64,000 nucleotides of DNA from Bin55 sp965205545 (GTDB lineage: Bacteria > Pseudomonadota > Gammaproteobacteria > Pseudomonadales > Azotimanducaceae). Positions 36,463 through 45,300 of this stretch are shown here, one piece after another. The notes beneath the pieces are model-generated. The model was given only the letters and a program-made list of their open reading frames with translations. It had not been told where the DNA came from and made no database searches. The stretch is from NCBI GenBank assembly GCA_965205545.1, contig OZ242170.1, forward strand, positions 248,001 through 312,000. Reading direction: 5' to 3'. The translations under genes and the position numbers were made by a program. Within the stretch, counting starts at the first letter, position 1, and each line of letters begins with the position of its first letter.

Positions 36463-38157
36463 ATGAAGATGCTTCCTTTTTCTCTGTACCTAGTCATTGT
36501 CACCAGCAGTTTCTTAGTGTCGGCAAGTGAAGAGACGGAGTTCGATGTATTGGATGTGATGCTCGAAGAGTTGTCTCGATCATTTGACGTGCTGCAACAC
36601 GAGGACGAGCCGCCGTATTTTCTTAGCTATGAAGTCACTCAGGACATAGTGCGAAGTGTCAGCGGTTCGTATGGAGAAATTGGCGGAATCGTTGATCGTT
36701 CGTTTCGTGAATTGGACATCGATCTAAGAGTTGGTTCTCCTGAACTCGATAACACTCATTTTGGAGGCAGAGGTGGCTCCACATCGATATCGATAGAGAG
36801 CCCCGAGGCGATTCGCAATACTTTGTGGTACGCCACCAATCGGGAGTACCGAATCGCCGTCGCGCAACTTAGCGATGTTCGTAGCGCCATGCAGTCTCGC
36901 GTCGAGGAAGTTGACCAATCCGGAGATTTTTCACCAGCCCCCCGCGCGGAACACCGTGGAAGAGTCTTCAAATTAGATGCAGATCTTTCGTTGCTTGAGA
37001 GTAAAGTCAGACTCTACGGTGCCCCCTTCAAGCGCGCCGAGCACATAGTTTTCAATAGAGTCACGGTCTCGGGAGACGTCGAAACTCGATGGTTGGTCAA
37101 TAGTGAGGGCACCAAAGTGCGGGTCTCGCATCCCTTCTACCGTGTAATCATCGAGGCATCCACAAAAGCCGACGACGGTATGGTGTTGTCTCGACAGCTA
37201 AGTCACGTTTCGACATCGTTGCAGGGATTGCCGGATGACGAGGCAATTTTGAAGGAGACGGCGTCGCTAATCGAGGAATTGGAGGAAATGCGCGATGCGC
37301 CAATAGTCGAACCATATACCGGTCCTGCGATTCTCTCGGGACGTGCAGCAGGTGTCTTTTTTCACGAGATTCTTGGGCATCGCCTCGAGGGTCATCGTCA
37401 AAAGGCAGAACACGAAGGGCAGACGTTCAAGTCAAAGCTTGGAGAGTATGTATTGCCAGAGAACTTTAGCGTTGTGTTTGATCCGGAAGTTCGCAAGTTT
37501 GGAACGATTGAGTTGGCCGGCACGTACGACTTCGACAATGAGGGAGTGCGAGCACAGCGAGTCACGGTGGTCAAGGACGGTATATTGACAGGATTCCTGA
37601 CTTCGCGACTACCGATGGAAGGCTTCCCAGCATCGAATGGACATGGGCGAAAGAGCCAGGGAAGACCCGTCGTTGCTAGACAATCCAACATGTTTGTAGA
37701 GGTTGAGAATCCCCATTCGCCCGAGCAGCTCAAAGCTTTGTTGATTGAACGGGTTCGAGAACAGGGAAAAGCGTTTGGCCTCTATTTCGAGGATATTCGC
37801 GGGGGATTCACCTTGACTCAGCGCTCCATGCCGAACGCCTTCAATGTCACTCCCGTTGTCGTTTATCGAGTCTTTACGGACGGGCATCAGGAAATGGTCC
37901 GTGGTGTGGACCTCATAGGAACACCACTCACGACATTCAGTCGAGTTGAAGCGGGCGCATCGGACTTTGAGGTTTTTAATGGAGTATGTGGGGCAGAGTC
38001 GGGCTTGATTCCAGTCGCCGCAATAGCGCCTTCGATTCTGGTATCGCAAATTGAAGTGCAGAAGAAGGCTAGCTCAAGAAGCATTCCACCAATCTTGCCA
38101 AATCCTGTCGACGCCAAGGGCGAACTATCCCTTAATGCATCGACGACTGTCCAATAA
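36463..38157 (+). CDS. Secreted TldD-like metallopeptidase (D4)
   Basis: 564 residues from ATG 36463. Signal peptide KMLPFSLYLVIVTSSFLVSA, cut before SE. Block RSFDVLQHEDEPPYFLSYEVTQD. Zinc site: HEILGH then RLEGHRQ with His301 and His305, and Cys509 in FNGVCGAESG. The first His to Cys distance of 208 residues is identical in D1-D4. Family blocks FSVVFDPEV, YDFDNEGVRAQRVTVV, GHGRKSQGRPVVARQSNM, GGFTLTQRSMPNAFNVTPVVVYR. Tail RSIPPILPNPV, then a longer Ser/Thr-rich end. The stop overlaps the E5 start by one base (TAATG). Confidence 0.88.
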   Translation: MKMLPFSLYLVIVTSSFLVSASEETEFDVLDVMLEELSRSFDVLQHEDEPPYFLSYEVTQDIVRSVSGSYGEIGGIVDRSFRELDIDLRVGSPELDNTHFGGRGGSTSISIESPEAIRNTLWYATNREYRIAVAQLSDVRSAMQSRVEEVDQSGDFSPAPRAEHRGRVFKLDADLSLLESKVRLYGAPFKRAEHIVFNRVTVSGDVETRWLVNSEGTKVRVSHPFYRVIIEASTKADDGMVLSRQLSHVSTSLQGLPDDEAILKETASLIEELEEMRDAPIVEPYTGPAILSGRAAGVFFHEILGHRLEGHRQKAEHEGQTFKSKLGEYVLPENFSVVFDPEVRKFGTIELAGTYDFDNEGVRAQRVTVVKDGILTGFLTSRLPMEGFPASNGHGRKSQGRPVVARQSNMFVEVENPHSPEQLKALLIERVREQGKAFGLYFEDIRGGFTLTQRSMPNAFNVTPVVVYRVFTDGHQEMVRGVDLIGTPLTTFSRVEAGASDFEVFNGVCGAESGLIPVAAIAPSILVSQIEVQKKASSRSIPPILPNPVDAKGELSLNASTTVQ

Positions 38158-39866
38158 TGAAGCCCGAATCGGCATTTGTAGCACTAGCGCTGGGGTTTAG
38201 TGCGTTCGCGCAAGCGTCTCAGGATGCAGGCCCAATTGTTCAAGCGATGAGGGACGAACTTCATCGATCCATGACTGAGCTGCAATTGGAGGAATCGCCT
38301 CAGCCTTACTACATTGCTTACACGGTCCGAGACAATTCCCAATTGCTGGAGTCGTTCTACTTGGGGACATCCGTTCGTGCCGACAAAACGAACTCGCGAA
38401 CTGTTAGAGTTGAAGTCCGAGTTGGCTCCTACGATCTCGATAACCGAAACTATCGACCGCGTGTGAACCGTTCTGCAACCATTACGCACCCGTTGCCAAT
38501 CACTGACGACTACGAGGAATTACGACGTGCGATTTGGCGTGCAACAGATCTCGCCTACAAAAACGCTGCTCAAAACTACGCTGCTAAACTAACTGCGATG
38601 GAGAGTCGAAGGAGCGACGACCCTGCACCGGACTTCAGCATCGAGGAATCGTTCCAATTTGTTAGACCAGCGCAATTGAATATAGACAAAATCAATCTAG
38701 ACTCAGTTCGCGAGCCGGCACGAGAACTCTCTTCAGCATTCTCAAATTCGCCAGATATCTTCACTTCAGTTGTTGCTGCGTCTGCCGCAAAGAGGCGACG
38801 CATTTATGTAAACAGCGAAGGCAGTTTCCACGACTACGTGGAGCAGCAGTGTCGAATTAGAACGCTGGCTTTTACTCAAATGCTGGATGGCACTGAAATT
38901 CAGGATTACTCCAACGAGTACTCGATCGATTGCGCGAGTCTTCCCCCAATGGCCGAGATGCAAAGAAGAGTACGGGCGCTCATTTCGCGTATGACCAATA
39001 TGAGATCCGCTGAATCCTTTGGGGACGTATACAACGGTCCAATCCTGTATGAGGGACAGGCGGCAGCTCAAATATTCCGACGTTTCCTGCTGCCAAGACT
39101 AATGGCCGTTAGAGTTCCGATGACGGATGATGCTCGTTCCGACTCTCAGCGATCCAGAAATCCGTTTCTCGACAAAATCGGAGCTCGAGTTGTTTCTGCC
39201 AAAATCGATGTCATTAACGATCCCACACTAACCGAATTCAATGGTCAACCCTTGCTTGGACACTACGTTGTTGATCGGCAAGGGATTCCTGCTCGTCGCA
39301 CGCTGCTCGTCGAGGAGGGTAGGTTGAAAACGCTTTTGACTACACGCAGTCCGGTCGACGAGTTCGACAAGAGCACAGGTTCAAGCCGAACCGGCGGTAG
39401 TGCGATGCCGGGCAATGTTCTGATTCTTCCCAAAGAAGGGGAGGGATGGACTGATGAAGAAATTCGCGTGGAAATGAGCTCCTTGTTGGACGATTACGGC
39501 TTGGATTATGGAATCGTGGTTCGCAGATTGGCCAATCGTGCGGAGCTTGCGTTCGGCAATCGCACCTCGGTTGTGCTCGAAGCGTACAAAGTGTTTGCGG
39601 ACGGTAGAGAAGTACTCGTGCCGGCAATGGAGATTACCGGCTACAGTGATCGAACATTGCGTGACATTGTCGCTGTCTCACAGGAGATTCAACAGTACGA
39701 CACGGTTTACGGCAGTGGAAGCGGTGCATGGGTAACGCCCATTTCGATTATCGCTCCTTCGTCGCTTCTCATTGAGGAACTGACGGCGAGAAGAATGCGC
39801 CCGATATCGCCAAAGCCGCCGGTTGTTCCGCATCCATCTGTGGACTCGACAGCCGTAACGAATTGA
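38157..39866 (+). CDS. Secreted TldE/PmbA-like partner (E5)
   Basis: 569 residues, ATG 38157 overlapping the D4 stop. Signal peptide KPESAFVALALGFSAFAQA, cut before SQ. Block DELHRSMTELQLEESPQPYYIAYTV. Core DVYNGPILYEGQAAAQIFR in place of HExxxH. C-X26-C pair Cys232 and Cys259. Family blocks VINDPTLTEFNGQPLLGHY, GIPARRTLLVEEGRLKTLLTTR, GSSRTGGSAMPGNVLIL. It is the most divergent E protein (for example VEEGRL instead of ITNGML). Tail KPPVVPHPSVDS. Presumed partner of D4. It is the last gene of the array. Confidence 0.87.
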   Translation: MKPESAFVALALGFSAFAQASQDAGPIVQAMRDELHRSMTELQLEESPQPYYIAYTVRDNSQLLESFYLGTSVRADKTNSRTVRVEVRVGSYDLDNRNYRPRVNRSATITHPLPITDDYEELRRAIWRATDLAYKNAAQNYAAKLTAMESRRSDDPAPDFSIEESFQFVRPAQLNIDKINLDSVREPARELSSAFSNSPDIFTSVVAASAAKRRRIYVNSEGSFHDYVEQQCRIRTLAFTQMLDGTEIQDYSNEYSIDCASLPPMAEMQRRVRALISRMTNMRSAESFGDVYNGPILYEGQAAAQIFRRFLLPRLMAVRVPMTDDARSDSQRSRNPFLDKIGARVVSAKIDVINDPTLTEFNGQPLLGHYVVDRQGIPARRTLLVEEGRLKTLLTTRSPVDEFDKSTGSSRTGGSAMPGNVLILPKEGEGWTDEEIRVEMSSLLDDYGLDYGIVVRRLANRAELAFGNRTSVVLEAYKVFADGREVLVPAMEITGYSDRTLRDIVAVSQEIQQYDTVYGSGSGAWVTPISIIAPSSLLIEELTARRMRPISPKPPVVPHPSVDSTAVTN

Positions 39867-40119
39867 TCATTGACGTCTCGCTTTTGGGGACGGAATTTCG
39901 ATAGCGGCTGGAATGCTTCGCCGGTAAAGCGTTTTCGTTGAAGCAGCAGGGAGGCACTTGCGTCTCTCGTTTCCCCACATTGTGCAGCCTTGATACTGCG
40001 TTCTCGACGTGGATTTCTCCAATAATCCTTGAATCGTGCTGCACTTCTCCTAGATCTTTCCTGCATCTGCAGAGTTTGTGGCCGTTGCAAAGTTTTTGCA
40101 TTTTGTTGGCCGTGACCCC

Positions 40120-40148
40120 TTGACACTGTATTTATGTATACCTATATT
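40120..40148 (+). promoter_or_regulatory. Sigma70-type promoter of the imuA operon
   Basis: TTGACA at 40120-40125 is followed, after exactly 17 bases, by TATATT at 40143-40148. This is a full -35 and a 5/6 match to the -10. The predicted transcript start is near 40155, leaving a leader of only about 23 bases before GTG 40178. Confidence 0.7.
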
Positions 40149-40171
40149 AAATACCATGTTGTTAGTTACAG
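40126..40171 (+). promoter_or_regulatory. Candidate LexA boxes of the imuA operon
   Basis: Two sequences resemble the gammaproteobacterial SOS box CTGT-N8-ACAG. ATGT-N8-ACAG at 40156-40171 has one mismatch and overlaps the predicted transcript start. CTGTATTTATGTATAC at 40126-40141 has a perfect left half, fills the promoter spacer and is a weaker match on the right. Either position would block RNA polymerase. imuA operons are LexA-controlled in the bacteria studied. Confidence 0.5.
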
Positions 40172-40177
40172 TATTTT

Positions 40178-40918
40178 GTGTCGGATTTACGCGACCTTCT
40201 CAACAAGAAATTCATTTGGCGAGCTTGTGACCTGACGGATTCCACAACTTCCGAGCAAGCACTGGGAATTCCCACGGGGTTTGATGACTTGGATCGTTTG
40301 CTCTACGGAAACGGCTGGCCTCGCGATGCTCTTGTGGAAGTGCTCGTTGATGTTCATGGCTGCGGGGAGCTGCGTTTGCTCGTGACCGGTCTCCGTCGCC
40401 TTCTCCGTGAAGAAACGCGATGGATGGCTTGGGTCAATCCTCCGTTTGTGCCTTATGCGCCAGCATTGCATGTGCTGGACATTGATGTGAACCGCGTGTT
40501 GCTGGTGCATCCAAACAGTCACCGAGAAGCTTTGTGGGCCTTGGAGAAAATTTTGGAGTCGGGCAGTTGCAGCGCTGTTTTTGCATGGCTGAATGAGCAA
40601 GAGCTAAAAGAAAAGCACGTTCGACGCATTCAGACTCGAGCAAAGTCAAGTCGTGTGTGGACCACGATCTTTCGCCCCTCGCATGCGGCTCAGCGATCCT
40701 CGCCCGCGGAACTTCGACTCCATGTGCAAAGACCTCAGTCAGCTGACGGAAATAGAGTGGAACTATCGATTTTGAAACGCAAAGGAGGATGGGCCGTTAA
40801 TGATGTGCCGCTGAAGTTGCAGTGGCATCCCAATGCTCTCTCAGTGGATGGCATAACTCGACGATGGAACCAGTGGAGACAGACCGGAAAGACGGAAGAA
40901 ATAAGGAGGATTGCCTAA
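40178..40918 (+). CDS. imuA: ImuA, RecA-like accessory protein of translesion synthesis
   Basis: 246 residues from GTG 40178. The sequence has the ImuA/SulA-like RecA-fold pattern: IPTGFDDLDRLLYGNGWPRDALVEVL near residues 31-56, then MAWVNPPFVPYAPAL and VLLVHPNSHREALWALEKIL. It ends with LSILKRKGGWAVNDVPLKL. There is no normal Walker A (GCGELRLL instead), as is usual for ImuA. With ImuB and DnaE2 it forms the mutasome that copies past DNA damage and causes induced mutation. Its stop overlaps the imuB start by one base (TAATG). Confidence 0.87.
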   Translation: MSDLRDLLNKKFIWRACDLTDSTTSEQALGIPTGFDDLDRLLYGNGWPRDALVEVLVDVHGCGELRLLVTGLRRLLREETRWMAWVNPPFVPYAPALHVLDIDVNRVLLVHPNSHREALWALEKILESGSCSAVFAWLNEQELKEKHVRRIQTRAKSSRVWTTIFRPSHAAQRSSPAELRLHVQRPQSADGNRVELSILKRKGGWAVNDVPLKLQWHPNALSVDGITRRWNQWRQTGKTEEIRRIA

Positions 40919-42348
40919 TGCTTTGGCTATGTGCGCATTTGCCACAGATGGGTTTGGAAATGTTCGGGAGATCGTCTGAGCATCAACCAGCAACCGTGGT
41001 TGTCGACGAACGCAAGATTCATTTGATGAATGCCGCTGCACAAGAAGCGGGCATAACTTTGGGAAGCAGTCTTGCCACCGCAAGCAGCCTAGCTCCGGAT
41101 TTGGTGTGCTACAAGAGAGACGAGAAGGCGGAGAAGGAATATCTTGAGAAGATCATCCCAATAGCCTATCGACTTACCCCTCGTGTCAGCGTTTCCCTGC
41201 CCTACGACCTGATGCTGGAGGTGTCGGGCAGCATCAGATTGTTTGATGGTCTTACTCGTATCGTTCGCTTGCTTCAACGTTCGTTGCGACATGTCGGGCA
41301 TGCATCATTCATCGGTATCGCACATACCCCCAGCACAGCTCGTGTGCTTGCTCATGCAAAGGTGTCCACTCCACTACCGGAGCATCCCGATGCCAAGACG
41401 GTTCGAGACACCGCGTTGGAGCGTTTGCGTGAAGTCAGTTTGCAGTATGCGGAGCTCAAGGCATCGGATGTTGAACGTTTATTCAACATGGGCATACGAG
41501 AGTTTGGCGAACTGTTGGATTTGCCGCCGCACGAACTAGGGAAGAGATTCGAGAAGAGCTTGCTCGAATATTTGAAACGTTTGACGGGGACAGCTTTCGA
41601 TCCTCAGAAATATGTCGAGCCCGCGGAACGTTTTCAGTCCGACATCCATTTGTTGGATCCAGTCCAGGACCGTCAATCGCTTGAGGAGCACATGGAGCGA
41701 CTGGCATTGGAACTGGTGTATTGGCTGCAATCGCGTCAACTTGGCGTGATGGAAGCGTTATGGACATTCAAGCCCTTCGACAGCGAAGGGATATCCGTGC
41801 CTGTGCGTTTTTCCCATCCTCGCACTCGTGTTCCATCCATTCTGGAATTTTCGGAACTTGCCCTGGATGGATTCGAGCTGCCGAAGGAGGTTATTTCGAT
41901 ATCTCTGGAAGCAACGCGCGTGGACTCTTTGCTGAACACAGGAACCGTGGAAAAGGACTTGCTGGGAACGCATGAGGTCAGGCCTGTGTTGCCAGGCGAT
42001 CTTCTTGACCGACTGACAGCGCGTCTTGGCATTGATTCCTGGCAGTTGTTGCGCAACATGAACGACCATCGTCCGGAATATGCCTGGTCTCCTTCGACTG
42101 CTGGCGAATCAGGACGCAGTTCCTCGCCGTTCTTCACTCCCGGTTCTCGTCCCTTATGGCTGTTTGAGCCGCCGCTGCCAGTCAAACGCAAGCATTTCGA
42201 GCTGCTTAAAGGTCCGGAACGCATTCAGAGCGGGTGGTGGGAGTGCGATTTTTCCCGAGACTATTTTGTCGCTCTCCATGAAAGCGGTTCTTTGTGTTGG
42301 CTGTTCAACGATGGGGAGGGATGGTTTCAGCATGGCTATTTCTCCTAA
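40918..42348 (+). CDS. imuB: ImuB, inactive Y-family polymerase homologue
   Basis: 476 residues from ATG 40918, with AAGGAGG a few bases upstream inside imuA, which decides this start over frames opening further upstream. It has the Y-polymerase fold but starts MLWLCAHLPQMGLE, without the first catalytic Asp. The usual acidic pair is also missing (LMLEVSGSIRLF), as known for ImuB, which acts as the adaptor linking ImuA, DnaE2 and the sliding clamp. The little-finger and C-terminal region includes ALWTFKPFDSEGISVPVRFSHP, and it ends GEGWFQHGYFS, typical of ImuB. It overlaps dnaE2 by 17 bases. Confidence 0.9.
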   Translation: MLWLCAHLPQMGLEMFGRSSEHQPATVVVDERKIHLMNAAAQEAGITLGSSLATASSLAPDLVCYKRDEKAEKEYLEKIIPIAYRLTPRVSVSLPYDLMLEVSGSIRLFDGLTRIVRLLQRSLRHVGHASFIGIAHTPSTARVLAHAKVSTPLPEHPDAKTVRDTALERLREVSLQYAELKASDVERLFNMGIREFGELLDLPPHELGKRFEKSLLEYLKRLTGTAFDPQKYVEPAERFQSDIHLLDPVQDRQSLEEHMERLALELVYWLQSRQLGVMEALWTFKPFDSEGISVPVRFSHPRTRVPSILEFSELALDGFELPKEVISISLEATRVDSLLNTGTVEKDLLGTHEVRPVLPGDLLDRLTARLGIDSWQLLRNMNDHRPEYAWSPSTAGESGRSSSPFFTPGSRPLWLFEPPLPVKRKHFELLKGPERIQSGWWECDFSRDYFVALHESGSLCWLFNDGEGWFQHGYFS

Positions 42349-45300
42349 TTCCGACTCGGTTCCGTTTGCGGAACTGCATTGCAAGAGCAATTTTTCATTC
42401 TTGCACGGCGCTTCCCATCCAGAGGAGCTTGTGCGGCGCGCGAAGGAATTGGGATATGAAGCGATCGCAATAACCGATGAATGTTCGCTTGCCGGCATCG
42501 TGAAAGCTCATGTCGAATCGGAAAAAGTGGGGATCAAGCTGATCGTTGGAGCAGAGTTCAACATATCTGCTCGAGACGGAGACGAATTGCTGAAAATAGT
42601 GCTTCTGGCCCCTACAAGAAAAGCCTACGCTCAGCTATCGGCGCTCATTACCAAAGGGCGGCGGCGAAAGCCCAAGGGCGAGTACGAATTGAACGTGAGT
42701 GACCTTGGCGCATCGACCGCCGACTGCCTTGCGTTGTGGATGCCCGGCAATCTGCCCATCGACAGATTGGAAGTTCAAGGACGCGAGCTTCAAACATCTC
42801 TTCCACGGCTTTGGCTTGCGCTGGAACTGCTCTTGTCGGATCGAGACTTGGATCAAGCCGCCAATGTTCTAACCCTGTCGATGCAGTTGGGTCTGCCGAT
42901 TGTCGCGAGCAATGATGTTCATATGCACATATCGGAACGCAAACCGCTGCAGGACACGCTCACTGCAGTCCGTCTTGGAACAACTGTGGGTCAGTTGGGA
43001 ACCGATGCCTTTCCGAATGCGGAACGGCATTTGCGAACCTACGAAGCGCTGCGAAAGCTGTATGCGGAAGAAATACTTGAGGAATCTGCAAAGATCGCGA
43101 GAGGGTGCGAATTTTCCCTCAATTCCCTGCGCTACGAATATCCAGCAGAACTGGTGCCTGAGGGAGCGACTCCCATCGAGCACTTGCGTTCTCTCACCTA
43201 TGAGGGGGCTGCATGTCGGTGGCCCAAGGGAATTCCAGAAGAAGTGGAAGGCCTGATCGAGAAGGAGCTAGCTCTCATTGCTGAATTAAAGTATGAGTAC
43301 TACTTCCTGACCGTTCACGACATTGTGCGGTTTGCGCGCAGTCGGAAGATTCTTTGTCAGGGAAGGGGGTCTGCCGCAAATTCCGCGGTTTGCTACTGCC
43401 TGTTCGTTACGGAAGTGGATCCCGACCGCGTTCATCTTCTATTCGAACGCTTTGTGTCCAAGGAACGACACGAACCTCCAGACATTGATGTGGACTTTGA
43501 GCATGAGAGACGCGAGGAAGTCATTCAGTTCATCTACGACAAGTACACGCGAGAACGTGCCGCCTTGGCCGCGACGCTGGTGACCTATCGGCCACGCAGC
43601 GCCATTCGCGATGTAGGCAAGGCGCTGGATTTGGATCCGGATTTGGTGGACATGCTTGCCAAGTCCATGTCGTGGTGGGACAGCAAGGATCAGTTCAATC
43701 AGCGTCTGCAAAGCTGCGGAGTGGATCCTCAATCTCGCACCATCCAGCTCTTCGTCGCTCTTGTTAGCGAAATCATTGGTTTTCCACGGCACCTATCTCA
43801 GCATGTGGGAGGTTTTGTCATTTCGAAAGGTCCGCTTTCCGAATTGGTTCCTGTGGAGAACGCAGCCATGGATGACAGAACGGTCATTCAGTGGGACAAA
43901 GACGATCTTGAGGCAATGTGTCTGCTCAAAGTGGACGTGTTGGGACTTGGCATGCTGACCGCCATACGCAAGGCACTTGATTTGGTGAATGATTTTCGCG
44001 GTTTGTCCGGCGAGGCGCGGCTTGCTGTCCCGAATCTGCCCGCTGAGGACCCCGCCACTTATCAAATGCTTCAGAAAGCCGACAGTGTGGGCGTTTTCCA
44101 AGTGGAATCTCGAGCCCAAATGTCCATGCTTCCAAGACTTCGGCCTGAATGTTTCTATGACTTGGTGATTGAAGTCGCCATTGTCAGACCGGGTCCGATT
44201 CAGGGCAACATGGTGCATCCGTATTTGCTTCGTCGTCAAGGGAAGGAAGCTGTGACGTATTCCAACGATGAAGTGCGCAAGGTCTTGGAGAGAACCTTGG
44301 GAATTCCCATTTTTCAAGAGCAAGTCATTGAACTGGCCATGGTAGCCGCTGGGTTTTCAGCTGGCGAAGCAGATCAATTGCGACGCTCCATGGCGGCGTG
44401 GAAGCGTCGCGGGGGATTGGAGAAATACCACAGAAAACTTGTGGATGGCATGTTGGAGCGCGGGCATCCCAGAGAGTTTGCCGAGCGCATTTTCGAGCAA
44501 ATAAAGGGATTTGGGGAGTATGGGTTTCCGGAGTCGCATGCAGCGAGCTTTGCCTTGCTGGTCTACATATCAGCCTGGTTGAAACGGCACGAGCCAGCGG
44601 CGTTCTATTGCGGTCTATTGAACAGTCTGCCCATGGGGTTTTATTCACCGGCTCAGTTAACGCAGGATGCCATGCGGCATGGCATTGAAATTCGGGGAGT
44701 CGATGTGCAGAAAAGTGGCTGGGACTATCGTCTAGAACCACCGGCACAGAGCATACAAGGCTACGAGCAGCCGCAAGGAGCGCTTCGTGTAGGGATGCGG
44801 CAGATCAAAGGATTGGGCGAAGAGGTAGGCAATCGCATTGCCGAAAGCCAACCCTATAGAGATATCGATGATCTGGCGCGCCGGGCGGAACTGAACGATC
44901 AGGAACTCACGTTTTTGGCTCGAGCCGGTGCGTTGCAGACCATTTCAGGCAATCGATTTCAAGCGCATTGGGACGCAGCGGGAGTGGACCAACCTACGGA
45001 TCTTTGGAAAGCAAGCAAGGTTGTGGTTCCTTACCAAACGGATGTAGTGTTGCCTGAACCCACGGTTGGCGAGAGCGTATTTCTAGATTTCAGTTACTTG
45101 GACTTGACGCTTGGGGACCATCCGCTGAAGATCATGCGAGGGGAAGCGCAATTTCGACATTGCATGAAAGCCGAAGATCTGATTTCAACCCATCCAGGTC
45201 GGTTTGTTCAGGTGGCTGGGCTTGTTACCTGCCGACAACGACCTGGTACAAGCAGCGGAGTGGTTTTCTTGACTCTAGAGGACGAAACAGGTAATGCCAA

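Larger units (their letters stand above)
23426..39866 (+). repeat. Tandem array of nine secreted TldD/TldE (PmbA) paralogues
   Basis: Nine genes on one strand alternate between TldE-like (E, without HExxxH) and TldD-like (D, with HExxxH): E1, D1-E2, D2-E3, D3-E4, D4-E5. The stop of each D overlaps the start of the following E by 1 or 4 bases, while E-to-D gaps are 276, about 65, 114 and 255 bases. The repeated unit is therefore the D-E pair, and E1 at the head lacks a partner. All nine have N-terminal signal peptides and share an N-terminal block around R(S)xxxLQxxxxPxYyISYxVtE. This looks like serial duplication of a bicistronic unit followed by divergence. Confidence 0.9.
39867..40177. other. 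Intergenic region before imuA
   Basis: 311 bases between the TldD/TldE array and the mutagenesis operon. The first ~250 bases hold nothing recognisable; the last 60 carry the SOS-type promoter described separately. Confidence 0.5.

Noticed and set aside
42080..42331. Long N-terminal extension of DnaE2
   Set aside because: It is a shadow frame of imuB; the PHP domain begins just after ATG 42332, which has a good ribosome site.
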